Program-made: the position numbers and the translations under genes
Shown here: positions 35,170 to 47,140 of the stretch, piece after piece
Position numbering within the stretch: the stretch's first letter is position 1
How the letters are laid out: every line of letters begins with the position of its first letter
NCBI RefSeq assembly: GCF_029784135.1
Contig: NC_073746.1
Span: forward strand, 63,862,763 to 63,926,762
Direction of reading: 5' to 3'
DNA length: 64,000 bases
Source: Toxorhynchites rutilus septentrionalis
Taxonomy: Eukaryota > Arthropoda > Insecta > Diptera > Culicidae
Notes under the pieces: generated by a model
Told to the model about the DNA's origin: nothing
Databases searched by the model: none
The model's input: only the letters and a program-made list of their open reading frames with translations

Positions 35170-35725
35170 ATCGATATAACTATTGACGAATTGCATGTTA
35201 ACTCGTCTAAGGAGTTGGCAGCTCCATCTCAGATAGTAGTGAAACGTTGTGGGTTTAAAGACATGAGTCATTTAAGCAAATTTGCATACTTGAAATATTC
35301 GAATAACAATAAGACTACTTTTTGGATAAAGCCATTTTTTTTCTAATTTTTTAACAAAATTTTATAACTCAAAAACTATGATTCCTACAAAATTCTTGTC
35401 AAAGCATAAAATCTCGGAAATTGTTTAAATTTTTACAAAAAAATTTGAAAAAATTTCGCAGACAAAAAAGTTATTTTTTTCGAACAACAACTTTTTCATG
35501 AATTTTGTAGGTATCATAGTTTTTAAGTTTTGAATTTTTGTAAAAATTCAAGAAGGAAAATTTGGCTTTTCCAAAAAGTTGTCTCATTATTTTTCGGATA
35601 TTTCAAGTATGCAAAGTTGCTTTAATGACCCATGTCTTTACACTCACAATTTTTCAGTGCTATCTGATATGGTGCTGCCAACGGCCAATCGAGTTGGCAT
35701 GAAATTCGTCAATTGTAACAATTCA
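35170..35725. repeat. Inverted repeat, arms about 250-280 bp
   Basis: Matching words: AACTATGATTCCTACAAAAT (left) against its inverse near 35500, and GCATACTTGAAATATTCGAA (left) against its inverse near 35595. A foldback-like element without coding capacity. Confidence 0.75.
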
Positions 35726-36070
35726 AACGAGGAAATTGGATTTTCGTGGGAAGTGGAAATTTTTTTCTTTGTCGCAAACCAATTCTTTTATTTTTTCGTG
35801 TGGGTGACCATTTCCATTTTAGGGTGATACGAAAAATCAATTTTTTTCTCTTTTTTCCAAAAATGCCTTTTTTCATTATTCATAACTTTTGAACTACTAC
35901 ACTGATTGAGATGATCGATATATCAAATTAAAGCCAATTAGCTTGTCTTTTTTGGAAAAATACAGCAGTTGCAGAAAGTTTGAATAATGTTTTCGTTATT
36001 ATTGTTTGTATTTGTTTTTAATAGTTTTCATGGTCTCGGGACACATATGTATATATATAAATATATATAT

Positions 36071-36340
36071 CTTCTTCTTGGATGGCTCTAACGTTCCAGT
36101 GGAACTTTTGCCTTCTCAACGTAGCATTACTTGCGTCATTTTTATTAGTAATACTTGTTTGAGATTTCTATGCCGAATAACACGCCTCAAATGTACTCTG
36201 GAGTGGCAAGCTCTAGAATACGCGTGACCACAGTGCAAGCCGGAAAAATTTTCTTTGACGAAAAATCCCCCGGCCAGAACGAGAATCGAACCCGAACCCC
36301 CGGCATGATAGTGTGGGACGCTAACCACTCGACCACGGGA
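36071..36340 (-). mobile_element. SINE-A copy 4
   Basis: The tail complement CTTCTTCTT abuts a TA-repeat. Head complement with GGGAATCGAACCC-like B box (here GAGAATCGAACCC) and GCTAACCACTCGACCACGGG. No clear target duplication, since the left flank is a TA-repeat. Confidence 0.88.
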
Positions 36341-36345
36341 ATGAA

Positions 36346-36779
36346 ATTTGGCATGTGGAGGTTTTAGGGTGCAATAAATGAATCTATGGTGGTTAGATAC
36401 GCCTCACCCCTCTCTTAAGGGGTTGAGAGGGGGTGGGGGTCTGGTTCTGCCAAATAAATTAAACAAGAATTTTAGCATTACTCAAGAATTAATCAAGCAA
36501 ATAAAACCAAATTTGGCATGTAACGTAACGGAGAAACATGTTATTTGCAAGTGGTTGAAAAATCTTGAACGAGAATTGTGTCTGAAAATAATCTGATATT
36601 ATAATATCGAGTTTTGGTAGTAGTACAAGGAAATTTTTAGTAAAAGGTAATCTTAAAGGGTAAATATCAATCAATGAATAATTCTGCGATTGGACCCATG
36701 AACAGAGCTTAGTAAGAAAACGTGGATGTGATAACGAAAAATAAATTTTGGGCGGGACGAAGTTTGCCGGGTCAGCTAG
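36346..36779 (+). mobile_element. Helitron-like 3' terminal fragment (tentative)
   Basis: Ends in TTTGCCGGGTCAGCTAG at 36779. The CTAG end is of the CTRR type that closes Helitrons. The same terminal CCGGGTCAGCTAG occurs at 42848-42860 after different sequence. A 5' TC end and replication protein were not found. Confidence 0.4.
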
Positions 36780-37489
36780 CTCTGAATAAAAATGGATTTT
36801 GTTTTCGTAATTATTGATTATATTTGTGTTTTATAGCTTACATCGTTTTGGGACCAAGGGCGCCATATTTTTTTATATTTTTTCCTGAAAGCTGAGATTT
36901 TTTCACATTATATATCCGAATACCAGAGGGGTGTTATTTTTCATTTTTAAGTTATGATTTTTCAAAATTAACATGTTTATAGTTTTCGTTCAATATTTCT
37001 ATGTGACTGGATGTATGTAACTATAATGCAATTAATTGGCAAGTGTGTTATTTTTTTCAAAAAAGGCTAGCTTATAGGCTACAATTTGATATGTCGATCA
37101 TCTGAATCGCTCCAGTAGTTCAAAAGTAATACATTTTTGACCAAAGTCATTTTTGGGAAAAAAGGGAAAAATTATTTTCTGGACCATCGGGTAACTTTGA
37201 AAAATCATAACTCAAAAACGCCTCTCTGATTTCGAGACATGTTATGTGAAAAATCCTCAGCTTTCCATAAAGAATATAAAAAAATATATCGCCCTTGGTC
37301 CCGAGACCATGAAAACTATAAAAAACAAATACAATCGTTAATAACGAAACCAAAATTAACATTTTGTGCAACTCTGGTATTTTTAAAAAAAAGGGTCAGC
37401 TAATTGGCTTTAATTTGATATATCGATCATTTAAATCGGCTCAGTAGTTCAAAAGTTAGGAATTTTTGAGAAATGTCGAACCCGAACAC

Positions 37490-38345
37490 AAATCTAAAAT
37501 GGCTGCCACAACAAGATGACGATATATGATTTTTTAAACGGTTTTATTTAGCTTCACCCGTTCGTAGTACAGTAAAACCTGTTTTTGTGCGGTTTTTTTT
37601 TTGTGCGAATTTTTTTTGGATCAAGATGGCGGCCGCTACAAAATGGCGAATTACATATTTTCACAAAACCCTATCAATATGGGTATCAAATGAAAGGGCT
37701 TGACTAGTAGAACACAGTTATTCATGAAAAATGTAAATCCAAGATGGTCGTCGCTACAAAATGACAGCATACCTATTTTCACAAAACCCCATCAATATGG
37801 GTATAAAATGGAAGGGCCTGACTAGTAGAACACAGTTATTTATCTTCTTTTCTTGAATGGCGTTAACGTTCCCTGTGGAACTTTTGCCGTCTCAACGTAT
37901 GCATTAACTAGCGTCATTCATTAATACTTATACCGAGGGGCAAGCTCTAGAATACGCGTGACCACAGTTCAAGTCGAAGGAAATTTCTCTGACGAAAAAT
38001 CCCTCCGGCCAGAACGGGGATCGAACCCGAACACCCGGCATGATAATGTGAGACGCTAACCACTCGGCCACGGGTGCACAATTATTTATGAAAAATGTAA
38101 ATCTAACATGGCAGATTACATATTTTCACAAAACTATATCAATATGGGTATCAAATGAAAGGGCTTGACTAGCAGAACACAGTTATTTATGGAAAATGTA
38201 AATCCAAGATTTCGGCCGCTACAAAATGGCGGATCACATATTTTCTCAAAACCCTTTCAATATGGGTATCAAATGAAAGTGCGACTAGTAGAACGCAGTT
38301 GATCTTGAAAAATCCAAATCCAATATGGCCGCAGTCCTCGAATGA
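37490..38345 (+). repeat. Satellite-like array, about six units of 118-140 bp
   Basis: Unit words: GATGGCGGCCGCTACAAAAT, ATTACATATTTTCACAAAAC, CAATATGGGTATCAAATGAA and GACTAGTAGAACACAGTTAT. Interrupted by a SINE. Followed by a flank homologous, inverted, to 29000-29160. Confidence 0.85.
37844..38077 (-). mobile_element. SINE-A copy 5 inside the array
   Basis: The 12-bp duplication ACAGTTATTTAT / ACAATTATTTAT (37832-37843, 38078-38089; one mismatch) matches the array unit on each side. Body slightly shortened relative to copies 1 and 2. Confidence 0.9.
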
Positions 38346-39129
38346 ACAATTACTTTTTAATGGTTTCATTCAGCTTGACCTGTTCGTATGTATGTTTGAA
38401 TGTTTGTAGGGTTGTCCCACATTAATAGAAATTTAACCCCGTTCTTGATGGCTGATTGATTTGAAATTGTAACACACCTTTCATTCTACTGTCATTATAA
38501 AACTGTGTAGTCCATTATTTTGAAAATCTCAATTTAGCCGTTGTAAAAAATGGCTGAATGGCTTGACTTGGAACACTACATTATGAACAACATAAATTCA
38601 CAAAAAGTCGCCTCCACAAAATGGTCGACTAGAATATAGAATATAGTACATCATCTAAATATTCCGAAGAAAATTAGGTAAGAAATATAAATAAAAATAA
38701 AGTTGAATGGTTTTATTGTAGAGAAGTATACTAATCATACTATAAAATGAAAAAGTTAAAAAAAACTTTTTAAGTTAAACGGTTTAATGTACTATAAGCA
38801 AGAAAATAATTAGACAAGTAGTAGTTAATAGTTATCTCATCCCTTCCTTCATTAAGGGCAATGGGGCAATGATGTAGGCAATGATGAGACTAAAATAAAA
38901 TCGTGGTGCACGTCGCATTTCCATTATCCACAGATAGTTGTTTCATCATATGCATCATATGATACCCTGGATCAACAGAGAATTTTCAAATCAAAACACG
39001 AATATGCTTCGTTTGACTACAACAAACGTTGTTCGGAGGTATGAATTGTTAGAATTCGTTCAAACAAAAACAGAAATACGAAAAGTGAATAATATTGGAG
39101 CCAAAACAAGAATGAGGACTATTAGTTCA
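38346..39129. other. Flank of array and unassigned AT-rich DNA
   Basis: 38340-38530 is part of the repeat family above. The rest holds nothing recognised; a 71-codon frame at 38938-39153 has no ATG at its start and no known domain. Confidence 0.5.
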
Positions 39130-39278
39130 TTTGAAGGCGTGTTAACACTTTAAGGACCGGGAAGAAATCTATAAGACATACGCCTGGGACCGCACGTTCT
39201 GACTTGTGTGAAGTTGTTTGCTTTGCTTGCAAGTTGTTAAGAGGCTTTAAATGAATAATGAATTATTTCAGTTGAAAT

Positions 39279-39336
39279 CTTTAGAGGCGAATGAACTGAA
39301 AAGTTTAAAGCCTCTTTAATCCAACATCATCATCAT
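39279..39336 (+). mobile_element. 58-bp retroelement 3' end with target duplication
   Basis: Starts CTTTAGAGGCGAATGAACTG and ends in a CAT-repeat tail, flanked by CAGTTGAAAT (39269-39278, 39337-39346). The opposite arm lacks it. A 5'-truncated insertion with a simple-repeat tail is the mark of target-primed reverse transcription. Related ends occur at 12229-12270, 53160-53195 and 53393-53425. Confidence 0.75.
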
Positions 39337-39987
39337 CAGTTGAAATAAATTGATTGTTTATCAGGTAACAACATTCAGAATCATGCTCATTAGATAGAGA
39401 ATTGAATCATTCACCTTTTCACATAATTCATTTTTTTCTTGAAAAAAGTTATAGACTGAAACGTGAGCATAGGAAAATATTAGGCTGTCAAAAAAGTCCT
39501 GCGGTATTTCCGCGAGGTGTTGTTGTAAGCGCGTAGTTCTAGTTGTATTCATTGTATCGAGTCATACTATAGCTTGTTGGAAAGGTATAATATAGTCCTT
39601 GACAGTGTTTTGTTTGGTTAAGTCGTTCGTAAATATGGAGCACAATAAAGAGAAAATCCGACATATTTTACAGTACTACTATGACAAAGGCAAAAATGCA
39701 TCTCAAGCTGCCAATAAAATTTGTGCAGTTTATGGACCCGATACAGTTTTCATTTCCACCGCACAACGATGGTTTCAACGTTTTCGTTCTGGTGTAGAGG
39801 TCGTCGAAGATGCGCCACGCTCCGGAAGGCCTGTCGTCGAAAATTGCGACAAAATCGCTGAATTAGCCGAGAAAGACCGGCATAGTAGCAGCCGTAGCAT
39901 CGGCCAAGAGCTGGGGATAAGTCATCAAACCGTTATTAACCATTTGAAGAAGCTTGGATTCACAAAGAAGCTCGATGTATGGGTGCC

Positions 39988-42900
39988 CAGGCATCCCAAA
40001 AGTACTGCATTTTCATAACAGTCGGTGTTCGTACGAAAAAAGCGAACACTTTCGTTAAGCGATTGCTAAAGCTAAAATGTTTATTTAATTAGTTACATAT
40101 AATCTATATACATTTCTACCATCTTACAATTCAGTGTAGGCTGCAATTTTATCTTCTCTTTTCACGGTAACACAAGAAATTACAATCTGCGCTGTAATCG
40201 AAAATACTTGTTCAGCATGGTTTCGTTTCTTTTGAAATCTACCTACAATTGATACAAAATATTCAGTTGGAGTTTGCAAATTGCTATAACTGTGGCGAAT
40301 TAGTTGTACCTATATAAATTTCATTTCAGGTTAGTTTGTATAAATATAAGTACGTTTTGAATCTTACTTTGACAATAGAAATTTAGTATTCCAATTATTC
40401 CAAACCTTTCAATCCAATATAGATTAAATTTCCTAACTTCGACTATCAGTATATTATTTTTAATTTCAAAGCTCACAATAGTGCACAATCCTTTTCTCTT
40501 CTCTTTATGATTTTTTTTTGTTTATGTTTACTTTTGACCACCTTTTGCTCCTTCTTTAATTCCTGATATCTTCTACCTTCAACTTTCCTGTCAACCAAAT
40601 CGATCTACTCTTTGGCAGGCCATACAGTTTCTAGTAGTCGTCAGGGTGCCCAGCAATTCTGGGACTCGCGGCAACAGTCGGTATGAAATTGAATCGACAG
40701 TCTCTGTGAGCGCGCTACACTCGTATACAAGCGACAGAGCATGAATGCATAAAGTAATACTATACAGCAACAGTCGGTGTTTCGTCGAATTCATCTAATT
40801 TGTCGTGCCCGACCGAAATGTCATGACATTTTTCTGGCGATCGTAATGCTAGCCTGTATCTTATGCGTTTGTGCTTCTTCACCAGTACGCTTTGAGATGT
40901 GTATCGGACATATGGCTGTGGTCACTAGTTGCGTGCACACATAGGAAGCCGAGTTAATTTCATATCGACTGTAATAAGAATGCTTTACTGTTGGGATGCC
41001 TGACTCCAGATACACAAATGATCAACAATTCATATGAGAAAAACACGCACAGCTTAATAATTCTAGGCGAGAGTTTCTTCGATAATATATTGGAGACGTC
41101 GGAAATACTCAGTGTTCGGAGTGTTTAGATTTATCCTCCAAGTTGGAAACTAATACAGCGCGAACTCGATTATATACAGTCTCCGATTTCTTTTCACTGT
41201 ATATAATCGAGTCAAAAAAATGTTTTTTTTAAATTTGTTTTTCGTGCATATAATTTTTGATTATTGAATGTAAAAGAAGAATTTAATATATTTTCCCAGA
41301 ATCTCTCAGGAGGTGATAGATGATCATATTTCATGGAAAAAACCCTCCTACGCATATGTTCGAATTTTAACAATGACAGAGTTATAGAACTAAACTAGCT
41401 CTACACTAAAGGTACGCTACGTGAGCCAATTATGTTGCTTTCATTTGAAAGATATTTTTTTTTAAATCTTTAAAATATTTTCTTGCTAGTTGCGTTTTTC
41501 TCATAATCCAGTGGACCGATATGGCTGATTTTTTTAGCATGTAAAAATCTTATTATCTGAATTGTTACGTAGCGGTTTTTGAAAATTATGAAAATTGCCA
41601 AAATGTCGGCCATTTGAATAAAAAAAAAAATTCAACAAAAATCGTAAGGCCGTGGTTATTGTGAATATGGTATTTTCCCGGAGGAGTGTTCGGTAGAGTA
41701 CTCGACAACAATCACTTTGCACAGGGAGGCAATGAACCGATCGGCTTACCACTCTTGTTCTGCGGACGAGACTGACTCGGCAACCCAAAGGATGACAACC
41801 AACATTGCGTCAAACAGTGCTTCCAACTGCATCCTATAACAACTAATTAAGGGGGAAGGTTACTGATGATATTAAGCCTCCTGTACACCTCACAGTTATC
41901 AGAGAAGTTATCAATGATGATAATCGATCAAAGCAGATAGGTCCTTTTCGTATGTCACACAGAATTCATTTTTGCATGCTGAAAAAAAACTTCTGCTAAA
42001 TTGGTCCACTAGATTCTGAGATAAACGTACCACCAGCTGAAAAAAATGCGCTTAAAGATTCGTACAGCCATGTTACTCTTGAGATGACCTCATAGTTTTT
42101 ACTGCAGATTTTCAACGAAATGAAATATCGAAGAATCCTTCCGGTACAACATTGCATAAAAACCATTTTTTCGATTTACCAGAGTTGATTCCTCCATTAA
42201 ACAGATTCCCGAAAAAATCGCAAATGAAACAAGTATAACGAAAATTTTCGCACGTAGAAGATCTCATGGAAATAAATTTGTACATATAAAAAGGCAATGT
42301 TTTTTTTATTAACTTCACACTTTCAAAAATAGCTGAATGTTCAAATCAAAATATCTCTATATGTGGAAAATTCTTCAGATCATGATATAATTATAGTTTT
42401 GAATGTCAATAAATCATATATTTCAAAGCAAGAATCAACCAGGCAAACCTAATTCACCAGGTAAAAGTATACCGTCGTATTCTGAAATACAATCGAGTTA
42501 GAATTGCCCGAACGGATCGCAATTTTGCATTCTGTAATCCGTTCGACGACTCAAGTTCAATCGAGCTATGCATCCTAGCCACACTCTACCGTATCAAACA
42601 TGTGTTCTATGTAACAGAGTAATAAAATCTTGCATGAACAACATATATATTATTGTTCTGCAGTTCTGTAGTTCCGTGAAAAGCATTAAATACATTTGCA
42701 AGTCCGTGAATGAGGGTAGTAATGCGGCTGTATTCCAAATTCAGTATATCGATATGAATATGAAACACACTTGCAATACACTTGTTGTTTGTCATATAAC
42801 AACGAATATATTCGCTAAAAATTATCTAAATGGCAGCATAACGTTTACCGGGTCAGCTAGTAATAATGATAATAATACTAAAATGTTACTTTACATTTTT

Positions 42901-43614
42901 GTTGATAATATTTATATTACGCGCTAAACATATTTTATTCATAAATAAAATAAAATCTCCTTCATGTCCAAACCTACATTGCTAAGTGCGCAACACTTCC
43001 CCCAGCCGCATTCTAATCTGGCCCTACAGTTGCATTCGCGTAACTTTCATTCACACGACTTCCATCCATGACACTTCTCCACTTCTCCTCTTTCAACAGA
43101 TTCTCTTCTGTTGGTCACACTATTTCCCCCAAAAACTTCTCTACATAGAATAGCCGCGTCATCGACAAATTAAATTTTCCCATATCGGAATATGCTGCAG
43201 AATTCGCCAGTTATTAATTGTTATTAATTCTTCGCTGCACAGCAGATTAATCTCTTTAGTTTGCGAAAATGAAATGAAATAAAATGACGTTGTACTTGAA
43301 AAATATATACTAAGACACCCGACATCATCAGCACGAGGGAAAAAAAATCATCAACGACGGTAGCAACGTATAACTATTGCATTCAGAATCTACAAAAACA
43401 TCACTAATGAGCAAGCGGGTCTGTCGCAGACGAAAGACCAAAATACTCTCACATGGGAATGTATTCGTGTACAGTACACGACAGTAACAATAAATGTCGC
43501 ATAACATTTCCACTGTGTGACTGTAGTTAAAAATTCAATCGCGTGACTGTCACGGGACAATGGTGGCGACAGTCATGAGATTTCTGTCGTGATGCAGTAC
43601 ATTTTGTACCCCTG
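39988..43614. mobile_element. hAT-like non-autonomous element, 3627 bp, within mariner 2
   Basis: The inverted ends share CAGG and GTACTGCAT (left CAGGCATCCCAAAAGTACTG; right, inverted, CAGGGGTACAAAATGTACTG). The 8-bp target duplication TGGGTGCC/TGGGTGCT (39980-39987, 43615-43622) falls in the transposase codons for WVP. CAGG ends plus 8-bp duplications are hAT hallmarks. GACTGT/ACAGTC words recur near the ends (40018, 40671, 40769, 43470-43575) like subterminal binding sites. No hAT transposase is seen; the interior is AT-rich with a Helitron-like end at 42860. Confidence 0.85.
42848..42860 (+). mobile_element. Helitron-like 3' end inside the hAT-like element
   Basis: CCGGGTCAGCTAG identical to the end at 36779, followed by T. 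The upstream sequence is different. Confidence 0.35.
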
Positions 43615-44835
43615 TGGGTGCTACACACGTTGACGCAAAAAAAAACATCTTTGAGCGTATCGACGCATGTGAATCGCTGCTGAATCGCAACAAAATCGAC
43701 CCGTTTCTGAAACGGATGGTGACTGGCGATGAAAAGTGGGTCACTTACGACAACGTGAAGTGCAAACGGTCGTGGTCGAAGCCCGCTGAAGCGGCTCAGA
43801 CGGTGGCCAAGCCCTCATTAACGGCCAGGAAGGTTCTGCTGTGTGTTTGGTGGGATTGTCAAGGAATAATCTATTATGAGCTGCTTCCCTATGGCTAAAC
43901 GCTCAATTCGGACCTGTACTGCCAACAATTGGACCGCTTGAAGGTAGCACTCATGAAGAAAAGGCCATCTTTGATAAACAGAGGCCGCATTGTCTTCCAT
44001 CAGGACAACGCCAGGCCACACACTTCTTTGGTGACGCGCCAGAAGCTCTGGGAGCTCGGATGGGAGGTTCTTTTGCATCCGCCGTATAGTCCGGACCTTG
44101 CACCAAGTGACTACCACCTGTTTTTGTCCATGGCGAACGAGCTAGGTAGTCAGAAGTTAGCCACAAAAGAGGCCTGTGAAAATTGGCTATCCGAGTTTTT
44201 TGCTAATAAGGAAGCGAGCTTCTATAACAGGAGTATTATGAAGTTGGCATCTCGTTGGGAACAAGTCATCGAACAAAACGGCACATATTTGACTTAAAAC
44301 AGATGATTGTAACTAATTTTATGAACAAATGAATATTCAAAAAAAAATACCGCAGGACTTTTTTGACAGCCTAATATACAGAATTTTGAAAATCAAAAAA
44401 AGTTGTTCGAATATAGTTATCGGAGTTATTCGATAGAGAAATGTTTACCTATCTTCCAGCCAAAATTTTATTAATCGCAAAAGGTCTGAGAAAAGTTATA
44501 GGCCAAGTTGTATGGGAGTAATTAAATATTTTAAAGAAAATTGAAAAAAGTTATTTGAAAGGACCGAAAACATATTCTCGAGAAAGTACTCATTCGATAA
44601 AGAATATTATTATTTATCCTGAGCCAAATTTTGATTGGTCGGAGAAAGGTCTAAGAAAAGTTATAGGCCAAAACGTTCACGAGTTGTGCGGGGGAAAGGT
44701 GCTGGGTAAGGAAGTAAAAAGTAAAACTGAAGTAAACATTTCTATTGTATAGATTTTTTTTGAGGATTTAGAGATTCAGTACTACTATAATTCGTATTTA
44801 AATGTATTCCTACGCCTAATAAGATAATTCTCATA

Positions 44836-46118
44836 AAGGGTGTGTCACATCAAATTGCATCACGGAAAAAACGCTGTAGAAATTCGCCCAGTAGACCGAT
44901 CCTTTTGAAAATTTTAGACAGTAAAATAAAAACTATTAAACAACTTTTGGCATTTTCTTTTTATTCATACTTCGAGCCCAAGCCCGTGTTCGCACCTTCC
45001 TCTTTACCCCGTCCATAAGGCTCTGTACAACGTCAGGTTGTAGTTTTTTTTTAACAGAAATCCATTTTCTCTTGAAGTCCGCCTCCGATTTGACAATTTT
45101 TGGGTTCTTCCGGAGGGCCTGCTTCATAATGGCCCAATATTTCTCTATTGGGCGAAGCTCCGGCGCGTTGGGCGGGTTCATTTCCTTTGGCACGAAGGTG
45201 ACTCCGTTGGCTTCGTACCACTCCAACACGTCCTTTGAATAGTGGCACGAAGCGAGATCCGGTCAGAAGATGGTTGGGCCCTCGTGCTGCTTCAATAGTG
45301 GTAGTAAGCGCTTCTGTAGGCACTCCTTAAGGTAAACCTGCCCGTTTACCGTGCCGGTCATCACGAAGGGGGCGCTCCGCTTTCCGCAAGAGCAGATAGC
45401 TTGCCACACTATGTACTTTTTGGCAAACTTGGATAGTTTCTGCTTGCGAATCTCCTCCGGAACGCTGAATTTGTCCTCTGCGGAGAAGAACAACAGGCCC
45501 GGCAGCTGACGAAAGTCCGCTTTGACGTAGGTTTCGTCGTCCATTACCAGGCAATGCGGCTTCGTCAGCATTTCGGTGTACAGCTTCCGAGTTGGCGTCT
45601 TCCCCACCATGTTTTGCCTTTCGTCGCGGTTAGGAGCCTTCTGAACCTTGTATGTACGAGACCCTCCCGCTGCTTGGTCCGCTGGACGAATGAACTTGAC
45701 AAATTCAGCTTTTTGGCGACATTCCGGACCGAACTTCTCGGATCACGTCTAAACTGCTTAACTACGCGCTTGTGATCTTTTCACTGACGGAGCATCCATT
45801 TCACCTTCCGGTCGATGGTTAGGTTCTCGAAGTATCGTTTTAGTACTCTGCTGACCATGGATTGGACGATTCCCAGCATATTACCGATGTCCCGATGTGA
45901 CAACTCCGGATTCCCGAAATGAGTGCGCAGGATTAATTCACGACGCTCTTTTTCGTTCGACGACATTTTTCCAAATTTACGAAAAATTGACAGTGAACCA
46001 TGGCCAACGTGATCTATACACTCTTATCTGATTATAAGCGAAAGCTGAAGATATAATTCCTAAAAACTAAATTTCTACAGCGTTTTTTCCGTGATGCAAT
46101 TTGATGTGACACACCCTT
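44836..46118 (-). mobile_element. ITmD37E-type (DD37E) element 2, complete but inactive
   Basis: 1283 bp with inverted repeats of about 50 bp (AAGGGTGTGTCACATCAAAT at the left end) and TA on both sides (44834-44835, 46119-46120). It is clearly a different lineage from the other DD37E element: short ends and different protein. Confidence 0.95.
44936..45966 (-). pseudogene. DD37E transposase 2, frameshift and stops
   Basis: Minus strand: MSSNEKERRELILRTHFG starts at 45966, with helix-turn-helix LSHRDIGNMLGIVQSMVSRVLKRY. An in-frame stop lies at about 45781 and a frameshift near 45640. Then HCLVMDDETYV (first Asp), a TGA replacing the Trp before PDLASCHY (second Asp, about 45255) and RPIEKYWA (Glu) 37 residues on. 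It ends KKKMPKVV at 44936. At least three disabling changes. Confidence 0.93.
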
Positions 46119-46649
46119 TATATGGTTCACTATAAGAGCTATAGTGAAAAAATGAGTTTTTCTTTTTTTCACCATTCTCAATAGGCTTGGAAATGAAAAT
46201 TTAAGCAAATACTCAAAGTACATCTACCATTGTGTACCGCGACAAATTATAACAAAATTCTATCTCCCGCGTAAAAAAATCCTGGGTGTATAGAATTTAT
46301 TAGAGTTTTCAAAATTCGATGATTATTTATTGAACTATTTATTATCAAACACGAATTCGAAATTTTTCGTTCATAAAATAATATCTCTGTACTGAATGGT
46401 CCACAACAACGTTCTAGAAATCAAATGAAAGATAGTTGATAACGTTAATTGGAATTGTTATCTTTGAAAAAACCGAAAGAAATCGCTTTTTCATTCCTTC
46501 CCGATATTTTTGTCCACTACATCTACATACATCGAAATACAAATTTCTCTGTAAAATATTCCGTGTAAATCCATGTAAATTATGCTTTAAAGTAATTTGT
46601 ATCCCATATTCATGCGTTGATATTTCACGAATTTAAAGCATTTAAAAAA

Positions 46650-47140
46650 TCGCCTAAAAATTTGGACTTTGCTCTCTGTTCCTTCATTTTTTATTGAGTG
46701 CGAAAAAGTTCTATTTCCATTTTCGATAAATTTATTTATTTTCCTCCTACAACTTGTACACATTTTGGCCCATACCTTCTCTCAGACTCTTTTCCGGCCA
46801 ACGAAAATTTGGCTGAAGATGGATAAAAATATTCTCTACCCAATGAGTTTCATCTCAAAAATGTGTTTTGGGTCCTTTCAAATAACTTTTTAAAGTTTTC
46901 TTTAAATTAATTAATTTCCCTCATACAAGTAGTATATGTTTTGGGCTATAACTTTTCTTAGACCCTTTTCCGACCAATGGAAATTTTGTTAAAGATAGAT
47001 AAAAATATTCTATATCGAATAAGTATTATCTCGAGAATGTGTTTTGGGTGCTTTCAAATAGCTAAGAATTAATTTCTTCCATACAACTTGGCTTATAACT
47101 TCTCTCATACCCTTTTTCTATTAATAAAATTGTGGTTGGA
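46650..47140. repeat. Tandem units of about 170 bp in the right arm
   Basis: Repeated words TTTCAAATAACTTTTTAAAG, CTTTTCCGGCCAACG/CTTTTCCGACCAATGG and GATAAAAATATTCT recur with spacing near 170 bp. The inverse occurs at 44470-44700. Confidence 0.7.

Larger units (their letters stand above)
35820..37490. repeat. Nested inverted repeats with inserted SINE and Helitron-like piece
   Basis: About 35870-36050 is inverse to about 37290-37480 (GATATATCGATCAT, CATGGTCTCGGGAC). About 36820-36965 is inverse to 37195-37330. Two elements lie in the interrupted part (36071-36340 and 36346-36779). Confidence 0.7.
39635..44297 (+). pseudogene. mariner 2 transposase, interrupted, one nonsense codon
   Basis: The first part (39635-39987) runs MEHNKEKIRHILQYYY to KKLDVWVP without a break. 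The frame is then split by the insert. From about 43621 it resumes with FERIDACESLL, VTGDEKWVTYDN (first Asp), a TAA in place of a glutamine-type codon at about 43896, HQDNARPHTS (second Asp) and PDLAPSDYHLF (third Asp, 34 residues on). It ends QNGTYLT-stop at 44297. Less damaged than mariner 1, so it was probably intact or nearly so when interrupted (inference). Confidence 0.93.
39480..44374 (+). mobile_element. mariner (D,D34D) element 2, split by a hAT-like insert
   Basis: Perfect inverted repeats of about 30 bp (TTAGGCTGTCAAAAAAGTCC at the left) with TA on each side (39478-39479, 44375-44376). Span 4895 bp, about 1.26 kb once the 3.6-kb insert and its duplication are discounted. The opposite arm of the host inverted repeat holds the empty site GGAAAATATACAGG (inverse, about 47192-47205). 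Confidence 0.95.

Noticed and set aside
37490..38345. CRISPR array
   Set aside because: Units are 118-140-bp degenerate satellite-like repeats in a eukaryotic genome, without short identical repeats and unique spacers.
39237..39319. Possible TTAA-flanked MITE (GAGGCTTTAAA...TTTAAAGCCTC)
   Set aside because: The opposite arm shows that the left part belongs to the host repeat. The real insertion is the 58-bp retroelement end flanked by CAGTTGAAAT.
45051..45775. Other open frames inside DD37E element 2
   Set aside because: Frame shadows of the transposase pseudogene.
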